This document shows positions 12,451 through 23,686 of a DNA stretch of 64,000 nucleotides, in pieces. The position numbers were made by a program, and so were the translations under genes. The notes beneath the pieces were generated by a model, which did not search any database, was not told the DNA's origin, and was given only the letters and a program-made list of their open reading frames with translations. The stretch comes from Sordaria brevicollis (lineage: Eukaryota > Ascomycota > Sordariomycetes > Sordariales > Sordariaceae). Location of the stretch: NCBI GenBank assembly GCA_033439795.1, contig JAUTDP010000001.1, forward strand, positions 2,976,001 to 3,040,000, in the 5' to 3' direction. Each line of letters begins with the position of its first letter. The first letter of the stretch is position 1.

Positions 12451-14151
12451 CGACTAGAAATCGGCGTTTCCGGTTCCAAAGCAGTTTTTTTTATCATTTA
12501 TAAAAGAAGCCTTTTTTTTTAATAAATTATATAACGTAATTAATTTAAACTAACGCAACAAAATTTTTCCTAATTTAATAAAGATTTAAATAAACGCGCC
12601 GGTACGAATTACTAACGTTTACAATATCTTACCTTATTAAATAACTACCCCCGGCTGCGTACAACCTATTTTTAACAATATTATCGCGGCTATCGCTACC
12701 CTATAAAGTACGTAATATAAAAGCTATAATAAAATTATAAGAAATATTATAATAGACTATATTTCTAACTACGGAGTTTCGTTTAATACGGTTAAATATA
12801 TTTTAATCGTAATAATAAACAATTTCTACTTAATCCTATACTAGGCGATTAAGCGCTAAAAAAACAATACGGCTATTAGGGTAAGTAGCGCGGTATATAA
12901 TAATAAGGCAATTAATAGGAACGCGGGAAAATTTATAATATTATTTTTTTACTAGTCGTTTTTTATTCTTTTTTAACGAAGGGGCGTAAAATCGATACCG
13001 ATAATATTATAAAGTAAATACCCTATTCTAAACCGGCGCGCACTTTAAACTATTCTTTATATAAAAATTATTTACAAAAATAAAATATTTATCCGCCTTT
13101 TTAATAAACGCGAATTCGATAGGCTTTTATAACGTAAAAAAACGTTACTTAATCTACTCAATATTTTTTAATACCTAATTAGGCTAATTATATAATTAAT
13201 CGCATTATTATATTTAGGGGCGTATATATACTACTACTACTATTAATTCCGCGGGAAAAGAAGGAAGAGGGGGAATAATTAAAAAGAGACTATTATTAAT
13301 TATTTTATTATTATTTTATATAATAATAAGAAGGGGAAATACTATATCCCTTTAATAATATATTAGTATTTAAGGCACGAACCGCTTCGTTTTATTTAAT
13401 ACCTATAATCTAAATAAGGTCCGCTATATCGTTAAAATTAACGGAAATAATATCAACGGGGATAATATTAACTTTATTAATATTAATGGGAATAATAAGG
13501 GCACCGGGAATCGCGACCTAGCCGGCGTTAATATCGAACTATCGTAGGTTATCGGCAGGCTATTCTTCTACTAATTTAACGATAATATCGAAATTAAATT
13601 CTCGAATAATAATATCCTACTTATTAAATTATTATTAAAAGCGCTACATTTTTTATTAATATTTATTTATAATAATAATAATAATTAATAATAATAATAT
13701 AATTTACAATATTAATTAATAGGGATAGTAGGGTAGTCGCAATTCGAAAAGTATATTATTTAAAGAAAAGAAGAAAAATAAATAAAAAAAACGCGTAATA
13801 ACTAAAATATTAGCTATCTAAATTATTTTTTAAGTAGTAACCGTACCCGTAATAAGAGTATTAATTATACTAATCCCAACGCACCTAATATACTAGAAAT
13901 CTCGTATAATAATTATAATTTTACTAAAATACTATTAAAATTATCGCTAATAATAGTAATTGTATTATCTAAATGCCCTCAATTAATTAACAAAATTACA
14001 CGAAGTTCCAAAATAAATTGGTAATATTATTACGGAGTATTGTACGCGTTATTATATTATATTAGGATATAGCAATTTGGCCACGGTCGCTAACAACCCA
14101 GATATCACATGAAAATAAAATCGATTTTATCATTATTTTCTCCATTTGGGG
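12451..14151. other. RIP-altered interior, right arm of the 11.6-kb element
   Basis: This AT-rich stretch has stops in all frames and no recognisable motif. It probably belongs to the DNA element rather than the LINE. Composition returns to normal at about 14050, around 100 bp inside the right inverted repeat. Confidence 0.4.
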
Positions 14152-14182
14152 GTGTGGGGCTGTAAGCGGAATAAGCAACTCC
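14152..14182 (-). repeat. Right terminal inverted repeat of the 11.6-kb element
   Basis: The reverse complement begins GGAGTTGCTTATTCCGC and ends CAGCCCCACAC, matching the left repeat at 28 of 31 positions. CTAACAGT follows immediately at 14183-14190. Confidence 0.85.
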
Positions 14183-14190
14183 CTAACAGT

Positions 14191-17100
14191 CAAATTTGCG
14201 GAGACTAGTTTGGTAAGCAACAATGACTATACTAGTTCGACCGGGAAAGGATCATCAACAGACCCAACCATTGGAGAGGAACTGGGTGCAGTACGAGGCT
14301 CTGACTATCGAGTGTCAAAAGCGTTGTGCTTGCCTTGTGTTACCCCCCGGGCCAAACCACAGCCTGGGCGAGAACTCCCATCGCCTACCTTGCGCGAGTT
14401 CCCTGATGATCATGGATATGTTGGATGTGATCATCCTCTGACTTTCCAGACATGGAGTTGGGGGCACAGCGGTCCGGTGGTTTAGCACAGCCGCCAAGTT
14501 GTAAGCCTTCTGTAGGTGCTGTGGGAATGGGAAGGAGACCAAAAGAGGTGGAGGGTATAGTGAAGGCTGGAAAGGTGTGCTAGAGATATGTGTGTTGCAT
14601 AGGACTTTTGGAGCGAGTTCGGTCAAGTGATCATCTTGATCTACAGTTCAATGCTGGTTTGTTTGTTAGCGCGGGACTTCTGGTCGGATTTTGGAGGCCA
14701 AAGACGAGCGGTCTTTAGACTCTGATTGGCTGAAACGGTCGCAAAGCCAGGGTGGAAAGTGAAATTCAGACCAGCGAATTTGAATTCCATTGACAATACC
14801 TTAAAGGGAAATATTTTCAACGTATTCCCAGCTCTTGCAACGCCAAATCCCACATCACCAAACCTTACAAGGAAAAGTGCTTTCCGAAGTACCGCGCCAA
14901 CAATCTTTCCAGGGTTGGAGTGTAGCTTCGAACATTCCCCTGCCGTACTAAGCTGAGGAGCGGGAGCGGGCTATCCAGGCGCTGTCCAAGAGGGTACAGA
15001 GACCGCAGCCACGTGCACTGTGAGTGATCAACTTTGATCAGATCGGGCCGTGTAAGAGCAGGGATTGAAAATCGCTATCAGGGTAATCTGAGTATTTTCT
15101 GCTGGAGACTATGGGGAAGTATACGTAACATGGTAGCGTCCGCGGCTCTTTAGTTGGCACCGTGATGAAGGGCACGGTTGAGCGGCTCCGGATTCTGCAT
15201 CAACCGCCGACTTGAGTAGCACCAGGTGTGGTCGTTTTCTCGGTGCAGAGGTCGGTTTAGGAATAATCGCGGCTTCTTGATGAGGGGAATGCGGAGGAAG
15301 AAAAGCTTCGGCACTTGACCGGCCAAGTTTGAAAAAGTGTAAAAAGGGAAAGGCGGACGTGAGAAATGTAGCTAACCGCCGTTGATACCTTGAGGGCCAA
15401 GCAATCCAGGCAAGGTACCCTCCGCGGGGGATTCGTTGGGCAGATGGGGAAGAACGGCGACGATGCAGCAAGATGCAAGATGCACAAAAAGGAAAAAGAT
15501 GACCAGTCATTCTGATGGAGAGAAAAAGGTCCAACAGGTCGCCGAACGTGTAAAGAAAGTGCTCCTTCCTTTTCTGGTCATTGTTCCTGTCATTCTCTTG
15601 ATCTGTATGGACAAGACCAAAGCTTCGGTTCCACTTTGCCGCGAGCGCGTTGCTGCAGGAACTAGGAAGATGGGCAACGACTTCAGTTCCGTTCAACAAA
15701 CCTTTATCGCAAACCTCCGCAAACTCCCGTCTGCAAGTGCAAAGAAAACCCCCGCAAACAACGACTGATAATTGGTGCCCAAACGAAACCTCAATGAGGA
15801 GGGGATTCGGCCGAAGAGACCCAAGAATGTGGGATTCCAAAGGCATTTGCTACATATAGCAAGTGTAATAAGGTATGTGCCGCTGCGGTTCTTGTGTTCG
15901 GATGACTGACCTGGAAGAAGAGAACAGATGGCGAAGAAGTCACAATCTTAACTCTATCTCACGTCTAACTCCTCTTTTTAGTAGTATAGAAAGCCCTTAC
16001 TAAGGTGCCTCTAAGATATTTCTCCAACAAGTCGATACTACCTCAATGGTCAGCTGGTGAGAAGGGAGTGTGTATCCAGGTCCGCGCAACCTCCTCCAAA
16101 GTCCATTTTAGGCAATTTTCCGTGCCACCTTTAGCTACCGTACGGACAAAAAGTGACCTTTTGGAAATCCCTTCTACGAAACTCAGCGCCCTCAATACCC
16201 GGCTTTTTACTCTACTCTACTAAGTATCGGAATAAAATAGATAGAAATAAAGGTTGGGAATTTGAATAGGAATTCTATCTTTTAAATTGAGTGTGGTAGG
16301 TTCAGGAATAGAAGTGTTGAGGGACATTATTGTTGTAGCACAGCAAATTGCCTAAAATAGACTTTAGAGGGCGTTGCGCGGACCTGGATACCGCCCTCCG
16401 GTGAGAACGGGTCCTGGGATCCATCCAGAACGTTACCAAGACAAGCAAACATAAGCCGAGTGCATATTCGAGCCAAAGGACCTCTCCTAAAAGTCCCCAA
16501 CAACAACCATCACCAACCCAACGAGTCCAACGACTATCTTGAGCGCTCATGACAGATATTCTTGCTCATATGAATGCGCCATCGCCGCATCAATCACCCG
16601 CCTCGTTCACAAGCTTGCGGCCCCTACACCCTCCCCGTCAGCTTCGACATTCATCACTTCGCCTACCCGCACCACCACATCACAACACCATCTCGGACTT
16701 CGCTGACGTATAATCTCCCCTCCTCATGCCGGGCGGGAATTTGTCCGTACCCGGTCTAGGCTGCAGCGCCCTACACCCTCACGGACGACACCATTCCCAA
16801 GACCTCAAGCGAAGCAATTTGGCGAGCTTATAGTCTCGAGCAACTGCGTCATTGTGCTGCTGCCCAACTCTTTGGCCTCTGTGGTTCTGGTTCTGGTTCT
16901 GGTTCTGGCTCTTGAGGTTCTTCGGTAAATGTCCCGGCGCAACCTCCGTCCCCTGCTGCTGTCCCACCCACTGCCACGGTCAAATCAAGGCCGTTGCCGA
17001 CTGGCACCCTTGCCCACTGGCCCAATCACACCCCATGTTATCCCCCGCCGTTATTTCTCCGCATAAGGGGATCTCTGCTATAACTCCGCCCACAGAAGGG

Positions 17101-17800
17101 ATCAACAGGTGCATGGAAGGGCCAAAAAGGGGCACTCCTCCAGTGAGGAATCTTCTCCGGATCGCAGCGTAGGCCAAGCAATCGGTTAGGAGCTCGTTGC
17201 TCGTGACTCCCAGAGCACGACACGGACCGTCAGAGACTCTCCAAGCGGAGAGCATCTCGATGGCTTTCTGACCTCAGCCCTTTTTCCGAACTTTTGAGTG
17301 GAAAAAGCAATCTCATCGGAAGAGCTGACAACCAAAAACCTGTTCCAGATCTTCACTGTGGCTAGTGCTGCTACGATGGTGGAAATTGGGTTACATATGG
17401 GCTTGCTTATAGGAGGAAAACCAGATGCTCATCAGGAACCACGCTGTGCTCCTTTGCCTTTTCTGGACACCGTCAGTCAAACCGCGGACTGGGCCGAACA
17501 GCATGTGCGCTCCTACGGTGTAGGTTGCAACTTCGCAAGCTGGAAATATTACTTCAATATTTTAGCATCTCATTCGATTGTAGTCCGGATATGCTCACCG
17601 TACACAAGCATATTTTGGGCACGCGAACGGGTGGTGGAACGTGGTGGCATGGTCCGACTTGCTGGGTTCCACGTATTTGCTCTCATGGCAGTCCTGCTTC
17701 CGGATCTGTCATGCCTTGTGTCCTGTCATATCGTGCAGCGCATTCCGTCGCCATGTCTATCGTCATTTGCTATACGTGGATGCGTACAGGAAACCTCGTG
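14191..17800. other. Non-RIP region without a convincing gene
   Basis: About 3.6 kb of normal-composition DNA lies between the 11.6-kb element and the Copia element. Several open frames exist, the longest on the minus strand at 15109-15846 (245 codons). None has a domain, homology-like pattern or credible intron structure that I can recognise. A (GGTTCT)4 microsatellite lies at 16883-16906. Before the Copia insertion this stretch was contiguous with the promoter side of the beta-glucosidase gene. Confidence 0.5.
16883..16906 (+). repeat. (GGTTCT)4 microsatellite
   Basis: Four perfect tandem hexamers followed by a partial fifth. Confidence 0.9.
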
Positions 17801-17805
17801 GCTTT

Positions 17806-17999
17806 TGTCAGATTGTATGGGGGAATTGATTGATTCTGTATATTTATGTATAACTGTGGAGAATAGGATTCTAGAGCTCTGGTCGGGGGAGTTGGGGGTA
17901 TCCCTTATTTGCCAAGACCTTTTGGGTGGCTAGTAGTGCTAACCAGCTGTATACTAGTCTATACTATTTTGGCCTAAAATACTACCCTAGAATCTAATA
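17806..17999 (-). repeat. Copia LTR, left copy (3' LTR)
   Basis: This copy has the same length as the right copy, with no indels and only transition differences. The outer part keeps normal composition; changes cluster toward the element interior, ending in aatctaata where the other LTR has aatctgaca. Confidence 0.9.
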
Positions 18000-20900
18000 T
18001 ACCCCCTTACTCGAAAACCGTTTCGATTACCCTTTTAGGGTCGAGAGTAAAATTATTTATATATTTCCTATTCCTTTTAGTTAATCTACCGTTACTTTTT
18101 TTACTATAATACTTAAATATTTATTTAAATCCTCTATTTCTAGAATCTTTTTATTATTATCTACTATAATTGGCCGTAATAGCTTTATAAATATCCTTAA
18201 TAATTTTTTAAACCTCCTATATTCTAATATTCTAAATACTTTCGTTAATTTATCCGCGGGTATTTCCTTTATCTTTAAATAATTAATTTTAAGGGTTTCC
18301 TTTTCGATAATCTCCTTTCGAAATTAGTATCGATAAATATCGATATACTTCATTTTGGTAATAAAGGTAAGAATCTCCTTAGTAAATATTTTAATAATTT
18401 ATTAATTATTATACTTTATAATAGGGATAGGGTCGTTAAATAATTGTATATTTAGAGCCTTAATAAATTAATTAATAAATAGTATTTTTTTAGTAACTTT
18501 CTTAATAGCGTAAAATTCTATTTCTATTATTAACGTTATAATAACGGTTTATTTAATAGTACCCTAATAAATAAATCTACTGTATAATTTGATCGTAAAT
18601 TTTTGGGAGCTTTTATAATTTATTTTATTATCGGCAAACGAAGCGTTTAAAGCTACTTCGAATCGGTTACTACCTTTATAATATAGGTATTAATCCTTAA
18701 TTATACGAAAGTAATAAATAACCTTCTTATTAGCATTATAATATTCTAAATTGGGATTATAATTAAATCGAATTAATCGATTAATTACAAAAATTATATT
18801 TAATTGCGTATTAATAACGGCGTATAATATAGAGCCTATATTGATTTAATAGTTTTTAATTTTAATATAGCTAGTTAATTTATCGAAGGGTAATAATTCT
18901 TATTATTTTATTAGTATTATAGTAGATTTGTAAATAAATTTTAATAATTTATTAATCTTCTTAATATAGGTTTTTTAAAATAATTAAATTTTTCCTACTT
19001 TATAATTATAAATAATTTTAATACTTAAGAACTATTATAGCTCTTTATTACCGGTTAATTAGTATTTTAATTATAATAAATTAATATATTCTTTAACCTA
19101 ATCCTTATATTCTTTTAAGTAAATAAAAATAATATCGTTAATATAATATAATATAAATACTCTTTCCTTCTTTATAATATATAAATCCTTAAAAATAGTT
19201 TTAAATCCTATACCTTTAAACATTCTATTTAATTCCCTTTACTATAGTAAGGGGGTTCGTTAAAGGCTATAGAGCGCTTTTAATAATTTAAGAACCTTTC
19301 CTTCTACCCGATATTTTAATAATATACGTATATAGATTTCTTTATTAATTATAACGTTTATAAAGGCGTTTATTATATCCTATTAAATAAATTCTATATT
19401 AAAACGAATTATTAGTACGATAATAGTTCGGAAGGACCTTCCCGCTAGGGTAGAGGTATAAATATTAGCGTTTATTTTGCATTATTAATCTCTTCGGATT
19501 ATTAACTTAATTTTAATTTTATTTAAAGTATTATTTTTATTAAATTTATAAGTATATACTTATATATAATTAAGGATTTATTTCCTTTTAATACGAGGGA
19601 TATTTTAGTCGACTTTAATTTAAATTCTTATATTTTTATAGCTATTAAAGTAGGTTCGTTTTACTTTACGAAACTTTTCGTTAAAAGGGTAATTTTTAAA
19701 GTCGTAATAATTTTTTAATACCCCCGGGAGGTTATGGCGGTATAGATTATTTAATTTACTATATTTAATTAATAATTATTATACTTCTATTTTTATAACC
19801 GTTCTAATAGTTATTTTTACTATTAATTATAATAATTTTCCTATTAAAAAAGTATTCTTTTATAATTCTAATTTTCGAAAATATTTATCGATTATTTAAT
19901 TTAATATAATACCTATATATAAAATTACTATGTACGAAGGAGGGGTATTTAGTAGCGTTAGGTATAAATTTATAATAAAATCGATAATTATTTTATCCGG
20001 CTTTATAATTTTGTAAATATCCCCGGCTTTAATTTTTTAAGCGGTTTTTTACTAAGAATTTAAAGTTTCTTCTTCGAATATTATATTTAGAAAAGGTTCG
20101 ACTTCAATATTTTTTAAATAGGGATTCGCTAATACCCCCTAATTTAAATCCTATTTATTTATTTTATTTAACTTTTTAGCGAACTTTTTAATAATTATTA
20201 TTTTTAAAATTGCTAAATCCTCTTTAATATTAATCTCGTCGGGGAAGAATTTAACGCATTCGTTGAATATTACGTTACGTATTTGAATAATTTACTTCGT
20301 AATAGGGTTCTATATATAATATATTAAGGAAGTATTATATTTAATTAAATAGCCAATTTATACTCTAAGGAGATACTTTTAGCGACGTTTCTCTTTCTTT
20401 TATACCGTACTAATTATAAAATATATTTTATATTTATATATTTAAAGGTAATTAATATTTAGTCGTTGTAATTTTTATTAATTATATTATTAAGTAATAT
20501 AAGTATAGAAGCGTTTATATAAGGATTTCCAATTGTAGAGGTATTAAAGTAATTAGTTTAATAAATAAATTGCTACGTATATGATTTTTGGTTATAGATC
20601 GATCGGAAATTTTGAATTATTTTTTATAGTATTATATTATTACTTTATTATATTCCTTAAACGCTCTATTCTATTATTCTATTTTTAGGTATTAAGAATA
20701 GAGGGTTCGAATAATATACTTTTTATTTTGAATTTAATTAGTATTTCTCCTCGGTTGAATTTATTATTATATTCGAAGGCTTTAACCTTAATATTGTATT
20801 AATATATTAATATATTTATATAATTATATAAAATCGAAGTAATATTAGTAAATATCCGGTTCGAAAGGTAATAATCCTATATATATTTAAATTATCGATA

Positions 20901-23159
20901 AATAATAAATATAAAGTATTAATATTCGTTAATACCTTTATCGAATTCGAAGAAATTTATTATAAAGCGTTACCCTAATTTATATTTATAATTTCGAAGG
21001 ATTCGCCGTATTTAACGTTATATTTTTATTATAGTATAGGTATTGTATTTAATTATTAGTATCCTTTTTAAAGGTACCGTAGAGGGGAAATTATTCGAAG
21101 GCTCTTTAATCGAATTGGAATTTATCGCGATTACGTTATTCGTATTTTTCTTTTTAATTAAGATATTTCGTAATTATACCCTATTAACGTTTTATAAATG
21201 TTCGAATACTTAAGGATTAAAGTAATTAAATCGGTAGTATTATATTTTAGCGGTTTAAATCGACGGTTTCTTTATATAGGAATTATTTTTAGTATTGTTA
21301 TACTATAAATATTAATTTAATAAATAATATAAGTAAATATTTTAGGACCGTTTGATTAAGGATAGTATTTAAAAAATAAAAGAATAACTTATTAATTTTC
21401 TTTAAATAATTATTTAGAAGTCGATAATCTTAATAGAAACCTTACCTTTATAGTAGGAAGAAGGAAATAAAATTAGTAGCGAAATTAGGGCAAAACGCGA
21501 CCTCTTTTAACCGTAATTTTAAATTACTTTTTTTATTTTTAATAACGACGTTAATTTCCTTAAAACCTTAAATTTTAATACGGGAATTATTTATTTATAA
21601 ATAATTATTTAAATCGGTATAACGAAAATAATAAAAACGAATAATTTTATTAAATATATAGAAAGAATTCCCCGAGTTTAAAATAATTAAATTTTTAAAG
21701 GGATATTCTTTTCGCTTATTTCTATTATTAATTTAGAAAATTACCTTATATTCCTCCTTAAGGAATTATATAAATTTAAATTTTATTATTTTAATAGCTT
21801 TCTTTTTAATAGCCTCAAATTTTTTAATTAAATTAATATCCTTCGTAATATTAATTTTAACGGTTCGCGTAATAGAGGGATATAATTTAAAAATTTTAAA
21901 TTTAGCGTTTAAATTTACGTATTAATATTCTTTAAGAGAATAAAGTCCTTTTTCGTATATTTTATATATAAGGAGTTCCTTACCTTTACCTTTTTTATTT
22001 TTCGAATTTTATTTCTTACGTATATTTTCGGAATTATTTAACGCCTATTTTCGTTTATTTATATTACTTTTAGGTTTCTTATTTTTACCTTATTAACGAG
22101 TATCCTTATTATTAGCTTCTTAATAATTATTAACTTTATTATTATTATTAACGTAATAATAAATTTAACCGTTTACTTCGATAGTAAACGCCCTACGACT
22201 ATTTTTACCCGTAGGGGTTATAATATTATAGCGATTATTTATACCCTACCTTTTAAAGTCTTCGTATATTTTTATATATTTTAAAATATTATTTTCTATT
22301 TTATTATTAAACTTCTATATCGTATCGGCGTAATTAAATTAGACAATTTTAATAGTAACGCGGAAATTATTATATTAGGATTTAGCGTTAATATATTCCC
22401 CAACTCCTTTAATAATATTATTATTTATAATTATAATTTAATTTTAAAATTAAGTATTAAAATTAGTTAATTCCTTTCGAAGGATTATAATATTATTAAT
22501 ATAAACTTTACGGGTATTAATAAATTTATTAATAATATTATATTAAATTCTTTATTTAAAAAGGTTATATTAAATTTAAATATTTTATTCCTCCTTTATA
22601 GCCGAACTTTAAAGTCCGTAATTAATTAAAAATTTTATTTAAACTTTTATAATTTTATCTTTAATTTCGAATTTTAATTAATCTTTCTTCTTATTAGGGT
22701 AAGTAATTTTAGCGTTATAATAAAATTAGAAATTGCTTAAATCTTCTTCGGTAAAGATTTTATCGATTAAAATATCGTTTTGATAATAGTAGGGAATTTT
22801 AATAATCTTTCTAACCTTATTTATTGTAATACGAAGGAAATTAACTTTAAAAAAACGTAATTCTTTATTAATTATTTTAATACGGAATTTAATAATTAAT
22901 TTAAGAGGGAAATTACCGGGTTTAAAGTAAAGAAGTTTATAAGGTACGTCGATTTCGCTTAGGAATTAGGCTTTAATAATATTAGGATTATATTTAATTT
23001 ATAATATTTCTTCCTAGTAGACCTAATCGTCGCTATCGGTAAGGAAGGGGTTATTATTAATTATTTTATTAATTTGCTTTAAAGAAGACATCGTAATAAT
23101 AATAATAGTATTATCGTTATTATCGGTATTAATAGTAATAAGTATATTAGATTATTAAT

Positions 23160-23353
23160 TATCAAATTGTATAGGGGAATTGATTGATTTTGTGTATTTG
23201 TATGTAATTGTGGAGAATAGGATTCTGGAGCTTTGGTCGGGGGAGTTGGGGGTATCCCTTATTTGCTAAGACTTTCTGGGTGGCTGGCAGTGCTGACCAG
23301 CTGTATACTGGTTTATATTGTTTTGGCCCAGAATACCACCCTGGAATCTGACA
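23160..23353 (-). repeat. Copia LTR, right copy (5' LTR)
   Basis: This 194-bp copy has an intact outer end CTGACA and a RIP-altered inner end TATCAAATT, where the left copy has TGTCAGATT. It is therefore less altered near the beta-glucosidase gene than near the element body. Confidence 0.9.
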
Positions 23354-23358
23354 GCTTT

Positions 23359-23686
23359 CCGGGGGGCTTCCAGGTAAAGGTTGATCGTTTAGCACTTGGC
23401 TGTTACTCTGTTGACAGCAGATCACAGAATGATCCCCTGGTCTTATTCGTGGAACCTCGTCAATATCCCCACTCGCCTACTATTCAGCAAGGTTGAAGGG
23501 ATGGAACCACGGTACGATAGCCGTCGAGGCCGAAGCGATCTGAAATGGAGGCACATGAACATTGTTCTCTTATAACTTGACAAGTCCTCCTTCAACGGGC
23601 CGTCATTCCTCGTCAAGCTATCCCTTTCTTGTCTGGATGCCCTCACTTTGACAGCTACTCAGACTTTCACGAGGGCATTTGTCAAG
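23359..23686. promoter_or_regulatory. Truncated upstream region of the beta-glucosidase gene
   Basis: Only 333 bp (including the duplicated GCTTT) separate the Copia LTR from the beta-glucosidase start codon. Any promoter element further upstream now lies beyond 5.5 kb of silenced DNA. No specific activator site was identified. Confidence 0.5.

Larger units (their letters stand above)
2559..14190. mobile_element. 11.6-kb inverted-repeat DNA element, hAT-like, RIP-degraded
   Basis: Terminal inverted repeats of 31 bp (2567-2597 and 14152-14182, 28 of 31 matching) are flanked by a perfect 8-bp direct repeat, CTAACAGT, at 2559-2566 and 14183-14190. An 8-bp duplication with short TIRs is typical of hAT elements; Mutator-like elements (8-11 bp) are the main alternative. 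Most of the interior is extremely AT-rich with stops in all frames, as RIP leaves it. A LINE-type sequence occupies roughly 5.6-12.5 kb, so the DNA element proper would be about 4.8 kb split by a nested insertion. I could not recognise transposase motifs, so the superfamily call rests on ends and duplication only. The outermost 100-200 bp at each end escaped RIP. Confidence 0.75.
17801..23358 (-). mobile_element. Complete Copia (Ty1-type) LTR retrotransposon, RIP-altered
   Basis: Two 194-bp LTRs (17806-17999 and 23160-23353) bound a 5548-bp element flanked by a perfect 5-bp duplication GCTTT (17801-17805, 23354-23358). LTR ends are the inverted pair TGTCAGATT...AATCTGACA. Inside, the minus strand at 19131-19145 reads YINDI where Ty1/copia reverse transcriptases have YVDDI, a transition-only change. 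RT therefore lies near the left LTR and gag near the right, fixing transcription as leftward. The interior is AT-rich with stops in all frames, so the element is dead. Integrase and zinc-knuckle motifs are too altered to call. Copia identity rests on the RT motif, short LTRs and overall size. Confidence 0.9.

Noticed and set aside
15109..15846. 245-codon open frame on the minus strand
   Set aside because: Starts with ATG but has no domain, odd composition (many His, Ser, Arg, Pro) and overlapping frames on the other strand. Kept only as a candidate in the intergenic note.
17298..17933. 211-codon open frame running into the Copia LTR
   Set aside because: Its last ~40 codons are LTR sequence and the rest has no recognisable domain, so it is a chance frame extended by the insertion.
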